A stretch of DNA of 64,000 bases from Bacteroidales bacterium (GTDB lineage: Bacteria > Bacteroidota > Bacteroidia > Bacteroidales > JAADGE01): positions 1-64,000 of the forward strand of contig JAKISF010000017.1 of NCBI GenBank assembly GCA_021648725.1, read 5' to 3'. Within the stretch, counting starts at the first letter, position 1. Every line of letters begins with the position of its first letter. Below, piece after piece: positions 19,171-29,276 of the stretch. The notes below the pieces were generated by a model that had not been told where the DNA came from, ran no database searches, and saw only the letters and a program-made list of their open reading frames with translations. Made by a program: the position numbers and the translations under genes.

Positions 19171-20631
19171 ATGAAAAGACTAAAAATAGTTACTGTTTTG
19201 ATGTTTTGTGCATTTTATATTAATGCTCAGGATTTTTCAGGCTATAAAAATGCGGAAATTATTAATAACGAAAAGTACAATATAAAAACAGACACTTTTT
19301 TTTCTGTTACACATTCTCTAAGTCAAAATATAAATACAGGAACATCTGTTTCATGCAACGCCAACGGAATACATTATGAAAACTCCTACTATCGTGTTTT
19401 TGATTTATATAACTACTTTAACTTAAACAGTGATTGGAGTGTACAGCAAGTTGAAGTCGGAATAGCAATAGCAGAGAGCGGAACAGGAACAACACAACCT
19501 GCAGAGCTAAGGCTTTATGTTATGTCAGAATATAACGGTAATTCTGTTACACTTGACAGTCTGCATCTTCAAAGAAATATTTCTTTTGATATAAATAATA
19601 ATGAATCCGGTACAATTAAAAGTATTTCGGTTAATCCGGCTGTTTCTGTTCCTTTCGGAACTGTGCTTGTTGCAGAAGTTTTTATTCCTGACGGTCAAGA
19701 AGATAACAATATGCTTTTTATCGGTTCAAATAATGAAGGACAAACAGATAATACCTATATCAGAGCACCGCAATGCGGAGTAGAAAATCCCGTTAATCTC
19801 GAAGAAATCGGATACGGTGATATGCATTTGGTAATGAATGTTATAGGTGCATATAATGCAGCTGTTCCTGAAGTTTTGTCATTTAATATTGAAGGTCAAC
19901 TTTTGACAACAGAAATAATCAATGAGCCTGATTATACTATAAAAGTTGTTATGCCTGCTGATACATCTTTAAAAGCATTAGCTCCGGAAATTAGTGTCCC
20001 GCTCGGATTTTATATTTCACCGCAAAGCGGAGTAATTGTAGATTTCTCATCAGGTCCGGTTGAATACTTTGTTACAAATGAATATACAAAGGTAATTCGG
20101 TCTTGGTTTGCATCAGTAAAAAATGCAGGACCTGATATTATTGATGTAGCAATTCCGAATCAAAACGGAGAAACAATTATTGATTCAATAAACTATCAAA
20201 TAACAGTTCCTGTTCCTTTCGGTACCGATTTAACAAATATTGCACCTGCAATTACAATTTATGACGGGTTTATAATTAATCCCGAAGCAGGAACTTCTCA
20301 AGACTTTTCAACAGCACCTGTTATTTATACTGTTTCACATGAAACCTTACCTTTAACGCAGGATTGGGAAATTGCCGTGATTGAAGCTGCCTCGAGTGAT
20401 ATTGATATAATAAACAGCGAATTTAAGGTATATCCTAATCCGGCAAAAGATTTTATTCAGATAACAGGCCCGGGAAGTATTAAAATTGAGTTTTATAATA
20501 TATCGGGTAAACAATTTCTGTCTTCAAATAAAAAGAAGATTAATATTTCAAATATTCCAAACGGAATTTATTTGTTGAAAATACAAACTTCAGAAGGTCA
20601 AATAATAAAAAAAATATCGGTTATTAAGTAG
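19171..20631 (+). CDS. Secreted protein with type A T9SS sorting domain
   Basis: 486 residues. A Sec signal peptide (about 1-20, ending in YINAQ) is followed by a region of about 200 residues without a recognised fold. Two tandem modules of about 90 residues then each run from a strand like DVAIPNQNGETIID to YTVSHETLPLTQDWEIAVI; they resemble the DUF5018-like surface domain of Bacteroidota. The C terminus (from VYPNPAKDFIQITG to GIYLLKIQTSEGQ) is a type A T9SS sorting signal, so the protein should be exported through T9SS and anchored or released at the surface. A TATTTTTG box lies at 19140-19147. No enzyme signature; substrate binding or adhesion is possible. Confidence 0.85.
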   Translation: MKRLKIVTVLMFCAFYINAQDFSGYKNAEIINNEKYNIKTDTFFSVTHSLSQNINTGTSVSCNANGIHYENSYYRVFDLYNYFNLNSDWSVQQVEVGIAIAESGTGTTQPAELRLYVMSEYNGNSVTLDSLHLQRNISFDINNNESGTIKSISVNPAVSVPFGTVLVAEVFIPDGQEDNNMLFIGSNNEGQTDNTYIRAPQCGVENPVNLEEIGYGDMHLVMNVIGAYNAAVPEVLSFNIEGQLLTTEIINEPDYTIKVVMPADTSLKALAPEISVPLGFYISPQSGVIVDFSSGPVEYFVTNEYTKVIRSWFASVKNAGPDIIDVAIPNQNGETIIDSINYQITVPVPFGTDLTNIAPAITIYDGFIINPEAGTSQDFSTAPVIYTVSHETLPLTQDWEIAVIEAASSDIDIINSEFKVYPNPAKDFIQITGPGSIKIEFYNISGKQFLSSNKKKINISNIPNGIYLLKIQTSEGQIIKKISVIK

Positions 20632-20632
20632 T

Positions 20633-21754
20633 TTAATTTTTCCAATTCACACTTTTAACAAAAAAAGAAAAAATACCCGTAAAAGCAATATAAAAAGGAT
20701 AAAATATAACTAATATCGGGAAAAATACTAAAAGTTTCTTTTGTTTAAAAAAAACAGCCGTTAAATACAGAATAATAAAATCAATCAACATTTTCAAAAT
20801 AAATACGGAAATAAACACCGTAAAAAAACCGCTGTTAAAAAAAGAACCGATAAACAAACCGACAATTAAAAGGTTTATAAATAACACAATAAAAGAACTC
20901 AAAATTGTATCAAAATCAGTATAAGATTTGCTCTTTGATGCCCACCTTATTCTTTGTTTAAAAAAAGATTTTAAAGAATTTTCAGCTTCAGTATTTACAA
21001 CTGCATTGTTTGATTTTAAATAATAAATATCTTTACGGTATTTCTTTTTAATATTATGCAGCAAAAAAACATCGTCACCGGATGCTTCTTTATTATTTAA
21101 TACATCTTCAAATTCAAAAAATACATCTTTTTCAAATGCTAAATTTGCACCGTTACACATTATCGGATGCTTTATTCCTGCAGCTCCTGCTGTTGAACCC
21201 GTAAGACTCAGAAATTCTAACGATTGAATTCTTTGAAAAAAACTGTTTCCGGTCATTAAAACAGGAGCAATTATCATTTTAGGATTATTTTCTGAATAGA
21301 AAAAAAACAGTTCTTCTAACCAATTCGGTTGATGATTACAATCAGCATCACTGGTTACAATTAATTCTCCTTTTGCATGAGAAATACCTTCTTTAATAGC
21401 TTCCTTTTTTCCTTTTTGAGAAGTTGTCAGAGATATTAAGCTAAAATGATTGATGTCTTTGATTAATCTTTTAACAATTTGTTCAGAATCATCACTTGAA
21501 TGGTCATTAATAAATAATATCTCAAAATAGACTGTATTTAAGCTTTGATTTTGAAGGTTTTTAATTAAACTCGGTAATTTTTTTTCTTCATTTTTGAACG
21601 GAATAATAACTGATAAATACGTTTTATATTCATTTATTATATTATTCTTACTTCTGTTATATACTTCTTGTTTATTAAAACCATATATATATATTATAAT
21701 TTGTAAGCCATAAAAAAGACAAACTATCATACTTAATATTATAAAACTGTACAT
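20633..21754 (-). CDS. Membrane-bound family 2 glycosyltransferase
   Basis: 373 residues. One membrane segment at the N terminus, then a GT-A catalytic domain: SVIIPFKNEEKKLPSLIKN, INDHSSDDS (nucleotide site), TSDADCNHQPNWLEEL (the metal-binding DxD-like site) and QRIRWASKSK, the Q-x-x-R-W motif of processive or polyprenyl-linked enzymes. Three to four membrane helices close the protein. It resembles biofilm or cell-wall type glycosyltransferases; the acceptor cannot be told. It ends two bases after the end of the upstream convergent gene. Confidence 0.85.
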   Translation of the reverse strand: MYSFIILSMIVCLFYGLQIIIYIYGFNKQEVYNRSKNNIINEYKTYLSVIIPFKNEEKKLPSLIKNLQNQSLNTVYFEILFINDHSSDDSEQIVKRLIKDINHFSLISLTTSQKGKKEAIKEGISHAKGELIVTSDADCNHQPNWLEELFFFYSENNPKMIIAPVLMTGNSFFQRIQSLEFLSLTGSTAGAAGIKHPIMCNGANLAFEKDVFFEFEDVLNNKEASGDDVFLLHNIKKKYRKDIYYLKSNNAVVNTEAENSLKSFFKQRIRWASKSKSYTDFDTILSSFIVLFINLLIVGLFIGSFFNSGFFTVFISVFILKMLIDFIILYLTAVFFKQKKLLVFFPILVIFYPFYIAFTGIFSFFVKSVNWKN

Positions 21755-21798
21755 AAAATATTGTTTTTTAATAGAGAATATAATATATTTAATAGTCT

Positions 21799-21806
21799 CA
21801 AAAGTA
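21799..21806 (-). promoter_or_regulatory. -7 box for the glycosyltransferase
   Basis: On the minus strand the sequence reads TACTTTTG, a full match to TAnnTTTG, 45 bases before the start codon. No convincing -33 TTTG at the expected spacing. Confidence 0.35.
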
Positions 21807-21931
21807 TAAATTTATATGATAATGAAGAATGGCAATTTTTAAAATATTCAATAGTCTTTTATCGGAGTAGTTATAAAGACTTAATTTAATATACAGTAAC
21901 TTTTTCATGCTATAAAATACACCGCCCTTTT

Positions 21932-21961
21932 TTTGTAGTATTCCATTTAATGTTACTTTTG
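21932..21961 (+). promoter_or_regulatory. Promoter of ppdK
   Basis: TTTG (21932-21935), an 18-base spacer, and TACTTTTG (21954-21961), matching both boxes of the Bacteroidota sigma-A-type promoter. The start codon lies 65 bases further on. Confidence 0.6.
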
Positions 21962-22026
21962 CAAGATTGCAAAAAATAATTTTTGAAAGTAAAAAAATAT
22001 AGAATATACATTTAAATTAATTTAAT

Positions 22027-24744
22027 ATGGCAGACATGAAAAGAGTCTATACCTTCGGAAATAAAAAAGCTGAAGGAAAAACAGAAATGAAAAATCTTCT
22101 CGGCGGAAAAGGTGCAAATCTTGCCGAAATGAATCTAGTCGGTGTTCCGGTACCTCCCGGATTTACGATTACAACTGAAGTTTGTACAGAGTACAATCAA
22201 GTAGGTCAAGACAAAACGGTTGAATTAATAAAAAAAGAAGTTGAAGCAGCTGTAAAATATGTTGAAAAAATAATGGGAACAGAGTTCGGTTCTAAAGAAA
22301 ATCCACTTTTACTTTCTGTAAGATCAGGTGCAAGAGTTTCAATGCCCGGTATGATGAACACAGTTCTTAACTTGGGTCTTAACGACAAAGCTGTTGAAGG
22401 AATTGCAAAAAAAACAGGGAATGCTCGTTTTGCTTGGGATTCATATCGTCGGTTTGTTCAAATGTACGGAGATGTTGTTCTCGGTATGGAACCTGAATCA
22501 AAAGAAGATATTGATCCGTTTGAAGAAATAATGGAAAAACTTCAAGAAGAAAAAGGATATGAATCAGATCTTGATTTTACGGTTGAAGATTTTAAAATAC
22601 TTGTTACTCAATTTAAAGACGCTGTTAAGAAAAAAACAGGACACAGTTTCCCTGATGATCCGTGGGAACAACTTTGGGGTTCTGTTATGGCTGTTTTTGA
22701 CAGTTGGAATACAGACAGAGCAATCTATTACAGAAGAATGAACAAAATTCCGGAAGAGTGGGGGACAGCAGTAAATGTTCAAGCTATGGTTTATGGTAAT
22801 ATGGGTAAAAACTCAGCAACCGGTGTTGCTTTTACGCGTGATGCCGGAACAGGAGAGAATATTTTCACAGGAGAATATTTAATTGATGCTCAAGGCGAAG
22901 ATGTTGTTGCAGGTGTAAGAACTCCTCAACAAATTACTTTAGAAGGTTCAAAAAGATGGGCAAAATTAGCTAATGTTACAGAAGAAGACAGAGCTGCGAA
23001 TTTTCCTTCATTAGAAGAAGTAATGCCTGAGAGATATAAAGAATTAGATGACATTCAAAATAAATTAGAACAACATTATTCAGATATGCAAGATTTAGAG
23101 TTCACCATTCAAGACGGTAAACTTTGGTTATTGCAAACACGAGGCGGGAAACGTACCGGAGCTGCAATGATTAGAATTGCAATAGACATGGTACAAGAAG
23201 GAATGATTGACGAAAAAGAAGCAATTATGCGCCAAGAACCTGAAAAATTAGATGAATTATTACACCCCGTTTTCGATAAAGCTGCAATGGCTGCTGCCGA
23301 AGTTCAAGCAAAAGGATTACCGGCATCTCCCGGAGCTGCAACGGGTCAACTTGTCTTCTTTGCCGATGAAGCCGAAAAATACGAAAACACAATTCTTGCT
23401 CGTATCGAAACTTCTCCTGAAGATTTAGAAGGAATGAACATTGCAAACGGCATCTTAACTGCAAAAGGCGGTATGACATCTCATGCTGCTGTTGTTGCTC
23501 GCGGAATGGGAAAATGCTGTGTGTCAGGTGCCGGCTCAATAAAAATTGACTATAAAGCACGAACAATGCAAACCGAAGGCAAAACTTACAAAGAAGGCGA
23601 TTGGATTTCTTTAAACGGCTCAGAAGGTGTTGTTTATGACGGTAAAATTGCAACAATTAAACCCGAAGTCGGCGGTGATTTTGCAAAAATCATGGAACTT
23701 GCCGATAAATATGCACGTATGTATGTTCGCACAAATGCTGACACACCTCACGACTCGGAAGTTGCTCGCGGTTTTGGAGCAAAAGGTATCGGACTGACAA
23801 GGACAGAACACATGTTCTTTGACGGAGAAAAAATTGTTGCTATGCGTAAAATGATTCTTGCAAAAGACGAAGCCGGACGTATTGAAGCACTTGACAAATT
23901 ACTTCCTATCCAAAGAACAGATTTTGAAGGCATATTTGAAGCAATGCAAGATCTTCCGGTAACGGTTCGTTTACTTGACCCGCCGTTGCATGAGTTTGTT
24001 CCTCACGATACAAAAGGACAGCAAGAAATGGCTGACGAAATGGGCGTTTCCATTGATGTTATCAAAGCAAAAGTAGATAGCTTGCACGAATCTAATCCAA
24101 TGCTCGGACACAGAGGTTGCCGTCTCGGAAATACATATCCGGAAATTACAATCATGCAAACTCGTGCAATAATCGAAGCTGCTCTTAACCTTAAAAAGAA
24201 AGGTATTGCTGCACATCCGGAAATTATGATTCCTTTAACAGGAACTTATGCCGAAATGAAAATGCAGGAAGATATTGTAAGAGATACAATCAAAAAGATT
24301 TTTGCTGAATACAATGATACTATCGAACATCTCGTCGGAACAATGATTGAAATTCCTCGTGCAGCATTAACTGCCGACGAAATTGCTAAATCAGCAGAAT
24401 TTTTCTCATTCGGAACTAATGATTTAACTCAAATGGCATTCGGTTATTCTCGTGATGATACAGGTGTGTTCATGCCGGTTTATCTTAAAAAAGGTATCTT
24501 AAAAAATGATCCTTTTGAAGTGTTAGACCAAGAAGGCGTAGGACAACTTGTTAAAATGGCTGTTGAAAAAGGTCGTCAAACTCGTCCGAACATCAAACTC
24601 GGAATTTGCGGCGAACACGGCGGCGAACCATCATCAGTAGAATTCTGCCACAGAGTAGGATTAGACTATGTCAGTTGTTCACCATACCGCGTGCCTATTG
24701 CAAGACTTGCAGCTGCACAAGCAACTATCAGAGAAGAAATATAA
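22027..24744 (+). CDS. ppdK: Pyruvate, phosphate dikinase
   Basis: 905 residues. It converts pyruvate, ATP and phosphate to phosphoenolpyruvate, AMP and pyrophosphate, reversibly, linking glycolysis and gluconeogenesis. Domain order is ATP-grasp nucleotide domain (about 1-340, with GGKGANLAEM and SVRSGARVSMPGMMNT), phosphohistidine domain (GGMTSHAAVVARGMGKCC, His in TSHAA carries the phosphate) and PEP/pyruvate barrel (GFGAKGIGLTRTEHMF, GTNDLTQMAFGYSRDD, and the catalytic Cys in VSCSPYRVPIARLAAAQA). All motifs intact and length normal. Single-gene unit with its own promoter and terminator. Confidence 0.97.
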   Translation: MADMKRVYTFGNKKAEGKTEMKNLLGGKGANLAEMNLVGVPVPPGFTITTEVCTEYNQVGQDKTVELIKKEVEAAVKYVEKIMGTEFGSKENPLLLSVRSGARVSMPGMMNTVLNLGLNDKAVEGIAKKTGNARFAWDSYRRFVQMYGDVVLGMEPESKEDIDPFEEIMEKLQEEKGYESDLDFTVEDFKILVTQFKDAVKKKTGHSFPDDPWEQLWGSVMAVFDSWNTDRAIYYRRMNKIPEEWGTAVNVQAMVYGNMGKNSATGVAFTRDAGTGENIFTGEYLIDAQGEDVVAGVRTPQQITLEGSKRWAKLANVTEEDRAANFPSLEEVMPERYKELDDIQNKLEQHYSDMQDLEFTIQDGKLWLLQTRGGKRTGAAMIRIAIDMVQEGMIDEKEAIMRQEPEKLDELLHPVFDKAAMAAAEVQAKGLPASPGAATGQLVFFADEAEKYENTILARIETSPEDLEGMNIANGILTAKGGMTSHAAVVARGMGKCCVSGAGSIKIDYKARTMQTEGKTYKEGDWISLNGSEGVVYDGKIATIKPEVGGDFAKIMELADKYARMYVRTNADTPHDSEVARGFGAKGIGLTRTEHMFFDGEKIVAMRKMILAKDEAGRIEALDKLLPIQRTDFEGIFEAMQDLPVTVRLLDPPLHEFVPHDTKGQQEMADEMGVSIDVIKAKVDSLHESNPMLGHRGCRLGNTYPEITIMQTRAIIEAALNLKKKGIAAHPEIMIPLTGTYAEMKMQEDIVRDTIKKIFAEYNDTIEHLVGTMIEIPRAALTADEIAKSAEFFSFGTNDLTQMAFGYSRDDTGVFMPVYLKKGILKNDPFEVLDQEGVGQLVKMAVEKGRQTRPNIKLGICGEHGGEPSSVEFCHRVGLDYVSCSPYRVPIARLAAAQATIREEI

Positions 24745-24761
24745 CAAGTATTTCTGTAACT

Positions 24762-24809
24762 ATTTAAAATGCTCCGATTATTTTAATTAATAAAAGGAGC
24801 ATTTTAAAT
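24762..24809 (+). terminator. Terminator after ppdK
   Basis: Perfect 14-bp arms (ATTTAAAATGCTCC and GGAGCATTTTAAAT) with a 20-base loop, 17 bases after the stop codon. The rest of the 355-base gap to the next gene is AT-rich; apart from the -7 box at 25049 I see nothing in it. Confidence 0.75.
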
Positions 24810-25048
24810 TATATGAATTAAATTTTACTTTTCAGCTTTTGTGAGATGATAAATCTAAATGTAATGTGCTTAATAACATGAATATATTTTTAGAGCTGCA
24901 AATGCAATATTATTTTTTTGATAACTAAAAAGAATACAAAGCGTATAAAATATAACAAATACCGGAATAAACAGTTGTTATCAATTTAGTATAAAGAATT
25001 TATTATAAAATAATTGCCAAAATAATTTTTTAAAATTGAAAACATTCT

Positions 25049-25056
25049 TAATTTTG
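25049..25056 (+). promoter_or_regulatory. -7 box TAATTTTG
   Basis: Full match to TAnnTTTG 43 bases before the start at 25100. The -33 region is T-rich without a clear TTTG. Confidence 0.4.
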
Positions 25057-25099
25057 CGTAAAATGTGAATATAATATTAACAGTTTAATTAATAGAATT

Positions 25100-26881
25100 A
25101 TGAAGAAATCAATAATTATTCTTTCATCACTTTTTATTGCAGCTGCAATATTTACCGGATGTAACCCATTAAGTAAAATGGTAAAAAAAGCCGGAGAAGT
25201 CGATTACAAAACAACTCCAAACCCATTGGAAATGCACGCAGGTAAAGTTCCGATTGATGTGAAAGTTACTTTCCCCGCAAAATATTTCGGTAAAACCGTT
25301 AAATTAGTGATTACCCCTTCATTGGTTGCTGATGATAATACAACTAATGTTGTTAATTTCACCACACAAACGATAATCGGTGAAAAATTTGAAGATAATT
25401 ATACGCAAATCAGTTATAAGGAAGGAGGAACTTTCTCGTTTCAAGACACTATTGATTATGACTCAAAATTCAGAGCTTCCGATTTAAAATTGAGTTTCCA
25501 AATTTCTACTCAAAAAGGTAAATCTGCTAATGTAACAGAAGTAAAACTTTGTGACGGTATTATTACAACACCTGAATTAGTTGACGGAGGAATGACCATT
25601 GACGGTAATCTTAAAAGAGGAACAGTTTTAGGACAAACAGTTATGGTTCCTATAACTAAGCCTGAAGTAAGATTAGAAACAGAAGTTGCAAAATTGTATT
25701 TTGATCTTCAAAAATCTAATATTAAAAGAAACGAATTAAGAAAAGAAGAAATTTCTAATTTGAAAACTTCAATTAAGAATGCTTCAACAGATCCTGATAA
25801 AGAGTTAAAATCTATTAAAATTGCAAGTTATGCTTCTCCTGACGGACCGCAAGACCTAAATGAAAAGTTAGTTGCAGAAAGAGGAAAAAATTCTAAAAAT
25901 GCTTTCAGCAAAGAGCTTTCAAAAGAAGAAATTGAAGAAATTGATAATACAGAGTTTGTAATGACGGAAACAACTCCTATTGAAGACTGGGAAGGTTTCA
26001 AAAAAGCAGTTGAAGCTTCTGATATGGAAGATAAGGCATTAGTCCTTAGGGTTTTAAGTATGTATTCAGACCCTGATACAAGAGAAGGCGAAATTAAAAA
26101 ATTAGCTGCAGTATATGATAATTTAAGAAAAGACATACTTCCTATGTTAAGGCGTTCTGAAATTAAATTTGAATATCAAGGAAGAGCAAAAACTGACAGC
26201 GAGTTAAAAACAATGATTTCTTCAAATCCAAGCGGTTTACAACAAGAAGAAATGATTTATGCTGCATCAATAAGCGAATGTTCAAATAAGGAAGAAGCAT
26301 ATAAAACTTACACATCAAATTATCCTGATGATTGGAGAGGGTGGAACAATTTAGCTTGTGTACAGGCAAAACACGGAAAATTATCAGACGCAAAAACTAA
26401 CTTTGAGAAAGTTTTATCTAAAAAAGGTGACAATCCTGCAGCATTAAATAATTTAGGAGTTCTTGCATTAGCAGAAGGTGACCTTGACGCAGCTTGGGAT
26501 TATTTTGAAAGAGCAGAAAACGCAGGTTGTAAATCTCCGAATTTAAAATATAACAAAGGTGTTATTTTAATAAAAAGAGCTAAATACAACGAAGCTGTTG
26601 CAAGTTTTGCAAGTGATTCGTTTAATAAAGCATTAGCTGAAACTTTAGCAGGTGAAAATGAAACTGCAATAAGCACTTTAGATAACTTAGGAAGCAGCGA
26701 ATATGGTTTATTCTATTATTTAAAAGCTGTAACTGCTGCAAAAGCAAACAAAGTTGATGATGTTATTGAAAATTTAAGAATTGCAATATCGAAAGAAAGC
26801 ACTTTAAAAGAATATGCTAAAAAAGATGTTGAATTTATGAATTTTATTGATAACTCAGCATTCAGAGGTGTTATTGAATAA
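25100..26881 (+). CDS. OmpA-like lipoprotein with TPR repeats
   Basis: 593 residues. Lipoprotein signal with lipobox Cys at residue 21 (FTGCNPLSK). After a beta-rich N-terminal part, residues about 195-275 look like an OmpA-type peptidoglycan domain (LYFDLQKSNIKRNELRKEEI, IKIASYASPDGPQDLNEKL), though its usual HxD motif is changed to YASPDG. The C-terminal third contains TPR units (RGWNNLACVQAKHGKLSDAK, AALNNLGVLALAEGDLDAAW). Bacteroidota encode similar outer-membrane-associated proteins, possibly linked to cell-envelope or T9SS structure. The function is not known to me. Closed by its own terminator. Confidence 0.7.
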   Translation: MKKSIIILSSLFIAAAIFTGCNPLSKMVKKAGEVDYKTTPNPLEMHAGKVPIDVKVTFPAKYFGKTVKLVITPSLVADDNTTNVVNFTTQTIIGEKFEDNYTQISYKEGGTFSFQDTIDYDSKFRASDLKLSFQISTQKGKSANVTEVKLCDGIITTPELVDGGMTIDGNLKRGTVLGQTVMVPITKPEVRLETEVAKLYFDLQKSNIKRNELRKEEISNLKTSIKNASTDPDKELKSIKIASYASPDGPQDLNEKLVAERGKNSKNAFSKELSKEEIEEIDNTEFVMTETTPIEDWEGFKKAVEASDMEDKALVLRVLSMYSDPDTREGEIKKLAAVYDNLRKDILPMLRRSEIKFEYQGRAKTDSELKTMISSNPSGLQQEEMIYAASISECSNKEEAYKTYTSNYPDDWRGWNNLACVQAKHGKLSDAKTNFEKVLSKKGDNPAALNNLGVLALAEGDLDAAWDYFERAENAGCKSPNLKYNKGVILIKRAKYNEAVASFASDSFNKALAETLAGENETAISTLDNLGSSEYGLFYYLKAVTAAKANKVDDVIENLRIAISKESTLKEYAKKDVEFMNFIDNSAFRGVIE

Positions 26882-26910
26882 TAATTGATAAATAAAAAAT
26901 CTTCATAAAG

Positions 26911-26939
26911 AAACTCTCACAAAATGTGAGAGTTTTTTT
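26911..26939 (+). terminator. Terminator after the OmpA/TPR lipoprotein
   Basis: AAACTCTCAC, loop AAAAT, GTGAGAGTTT, then a T-run. Thirty bases after the stop codon. Confidence 0.9.
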
Positions 26940-27042
26940 GTGTCAAAAACACCATTACATATACTGCAAAAATGTCAGCAAAACTGAAACGGCATATTGT
27001 TTGAAAATTGAATTCAACAAATGATTTTAAATATTATATAAG

Positions 27043-29100
27043 ATGAAAAAAGGAAAAATAAATGTTACGGGCGAAGATATATTCCCGATAATTAAAAAGT
27101 TTTTGTATTCCGACCATGAAATATTTCTTCGCGAATTGATTTCAAATGCTGTTGATGCTACCCAAAAGTTGAAAATTCTTGTATCAAAAGGAGATTATAA
27201 AGATGAGCTGGGAGATTTAACTATTCGTGTTAAAGCTGACAAAAAAGCAGGAACATTAACTTTTTCAGATTCAGGAATAGGAATGACAGGCGAGGAAGTT
27301 AATAAATACATTAACCAAATTGCTTTTTCCGGTGCTGAAGAGTTTATGGAAAAATATAAAGATGATACTAATGCTATTATAGGGCATTTCGGACTTGGTT
27401 TTTATTCTTCTTTTATGGTTGCCGATAAAGTTGAAATAAGAACAAAATCATACAAAAAAGACGAAAAAGCTGTAAAATGGGAATGTGACGGAAGTCCCAA
27501 TTTTAAATTAGAGGAAATTGAAAAAGAAAGCAGAGGAACCGATATAATATTACATATTGATGATGACTCAAAAGAGTTTCTGGAAGACAGCAAAATTAAT
27601 GAACTCCTTAATAAGTATTGTAAGTTCTTACCGGTAGAAATTGCATTCGGGAAAGAGAAAGAATGGAAAGACGATAAACATGTTGATACGGATAAAGATA
27701 AAATAATTAATAATACAGCTCCGGCTTGGACAAAAAAACCCGGAGACTTGAAAGATGAAGATTATAAAAGCTTTTACAAAGAACTTTATCCGATGACTTT
27801 TGACGATCCTTTGTTTAATATTCATCTTAATGTTGATTATCCGTTCAATTTAACCGGGATTTTATACTTCCCTAAGTTTACGGGAAATTTAGAGTTGCAA
27901 AAAAATAAAATCCAACTTTATCAGCGGCAAGTGTTTGTTACTGACTCCGTTGAGGGGATTGTGCCTGAATTTTTGACATTACTCCACGGTGTTTTGGATT
28001 CTCCCGATATTCCTTTGAATGTTTCAAGAAGTTATTTACAAAGTGACAGAAATGTTAAAAAAATATCAAGTCATATTACCAAAAAAGTTGCCGACAGATT
28101 AAAAGAAATTTTTAATGACCAAAGAGAAGACTTCGAGAAAAAATGGAATGATTTGAAGGTTTTCATCGAATACGGAATGTTAAGTGATGAGAAGTTTCAA
28201 GAAAAGGCAATGAAGTTCTTTTTACTTAATAATACCGAAGGCAAGTATTTTACATTTGAAGAATATGAAGAACTTGTAAAACCTAACCAAACAGATAAAG
28301 ATAATACCGTAATTTATCTTTACACAACAGATCCTGTAGGGCAATACAGTTTTATAGAGGAAGCAAAACAAAAAGGTTATGACGTACTTGTAATGGACGG
28401 TCAGCTTGATGCACATTTTATTAATACGATAGAACCAAAGCTTGAAGGCAAACGTTTTTCTCGTGTTGATGCAGATGTAATTGAGAAATTAATAGCAAAA
28501 GAAGACGGCTTTGAATCAAAATTAAGTTCAGAGGATGAATCTAATTTAACTGCGGTATTTCAAAGTCAAATTCCGAAAGATGCAACTTATTTGGTCAGTT
28601 TTGAGGCGTTATCCGAAAAATCAAATCCTACTTTGATTACGCAAAATGAATTTATGAGAAGGATGAAAGATATGTCAAAGCTCGGAGGTGAAGCAGGATA
28701 TTACGGAAACTTACCCGACAGCTATAATCTTATTGTTAACTCAAACCATGATTTGATTACGGGGTTAAAAGATAAAATGTATGAGTCAATAGGTTCTGAG
28801 ATTAAAGAAGCAGATAAATCATTGAGTAAAGTTAAAAATGATATTGAGGCTTTAGACAAATTACAAAAAGGGAAAAAAGACGAAGAAATTACGCAAGAAG
28901 AAAAAGATAAAAGAGAGGAATTGAATAAAAAAACTTCTGAAATTGAAGAAAGTAAGCGAAAAATACTCTCTAAATTCGGAGAAGACCATAAAATTGTTAA
29001 GCAATTAGTAGATTTAGGATTGCTTGCAAATAATATGCTTAAAGGAGAATCTTTAAATAAGTTTGTAAAAAGAAGTGTTGAGATGATAGATAAAGTATAA
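27043..29100 (+). CDS. htpG: Chaperone HtpG (Hsp90)
   Basis: 685 residues, about 60 longer than E. coli HtpG; the extra length includes a Lys/Glu-rich stretch near 600-640. Hsp90 chaperones remodel client proteins by an ATP-driven clamp. The N-terminal GHKL ATPase shows the N-box ELISNAVDAT (Glu31, Asn35, Asp38), DSGIG (76-80) and the lid GHFGLGF (114-120). The middle domain has NVSRSYLQ with the Arg that contacts the ATP gamma phosphate. No CIRCE operator is visible upstream. Single gene followed by a terminator. Confidence 0.97.
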   Translation: MKKGKINVTGEDIFPIIKKFLYSDHEIFLRELISNAVDATQKLKILVSKGDYKDELGDLTIRVKADKKAGTLTFSDSGIGMTGEEVNKYINQIAFSGAEEFMEKYKDDTNAIIGHFGLGFYSSFMVADKVEIRTKSYKKDEKAVKWECDGSPNFKLEEIEKESRGTDIILHIDDDSKEFLEDSKINELLNKYCKFLPVEIAFGKEKEWKDDKHVDTDKDKIINNTAPAWTKKPGDLKDEDYKSFYKELYPMTFDDPLFNIHLNVDYPFNLTGILYFPKFTGNLELQKNKIQLYQRQVFVTDSVEGIVPEFLTLLHGVLDSPDIPLNVSRSYLQSDRNVKKISSHITKKVADRLKEIFNDQREDFEKKWNDLKVFIEYGMLSDEKFQEKAMKFFLLNNTEGKYFTFEEYEELVKPNQTDKDNTVIYLYTTDPVGQYSFIEEAKQKGYDVLVMDGQLDAHFINTIEPKLEGKRFSRVDADVIEKLIAKEDGFESKLSSEDESNLTAVFQSQIPKDATYLVSFEALSEKSNPTLITQNEFMRRMKDMSKLGGEAGYYGNLPDSYNLIVNSNHDLITGLKDKMYESIGSEIKEADKSLSKVKNDIEALDKLQKGKKDEEITQEEKDKREELNKKTSEIEESKRKILSKFGEDHKIVKQLVDLGLLANNMLKGESLNKFVKRSVEMIDKV

Positions 29101-29122
29101 ACTTCTTTTCTCTAATTTTTTG

Positions 29123-29153
29123 AAAGTCGAATTTAATAAATTCGGCTTTTTTT
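29123..29153 (+). terminator. Terminator after htpG
   Basis: Arms AAAGTCGAATTT and AAATTCGGCTTT (one G-T pair) with a 3-base loop, followed by T-run. Twenty-two bases after the stop. Confidence 0.85.
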
Positions 29154-29238
29154 ACGCAAATTTGTTAGAAATTAATACATACTTACTTCTTTTATTTCAT
29201 AATTATAAAAAAATTGGAAGATTTATATATTTTATTTG

Positions 29239-29246
29239 TATATTTG
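29239..29246 (+). promoter_or_regulatory. -7 box TATATTTG before the SiaC-like gene
   Basis: Full match to TAnnTTTG 30 bases before the start codon; an ATTG at 29213-29216 could serve as a weak -33 at 22 bases. Confidence 0.4.
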
Positions 29247-29276
29247 AAACTTAAATATTTTAAATAAATTTCTGTA

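Noticed and set aside
23225-23656. 143-residue open frame antisense to ppdK
   Set aside because: It lies entirely inside a gene with all catalytic motifs; its composition (runs of Leu, Arg, Gln) is that of antisense translation.
26940-27042. Heat-shock operator (CIRCE) upstream of htpG
   Set aside because: No TTAGCACTC-N9-GAGTGCTAA-type inverted repeat is present.
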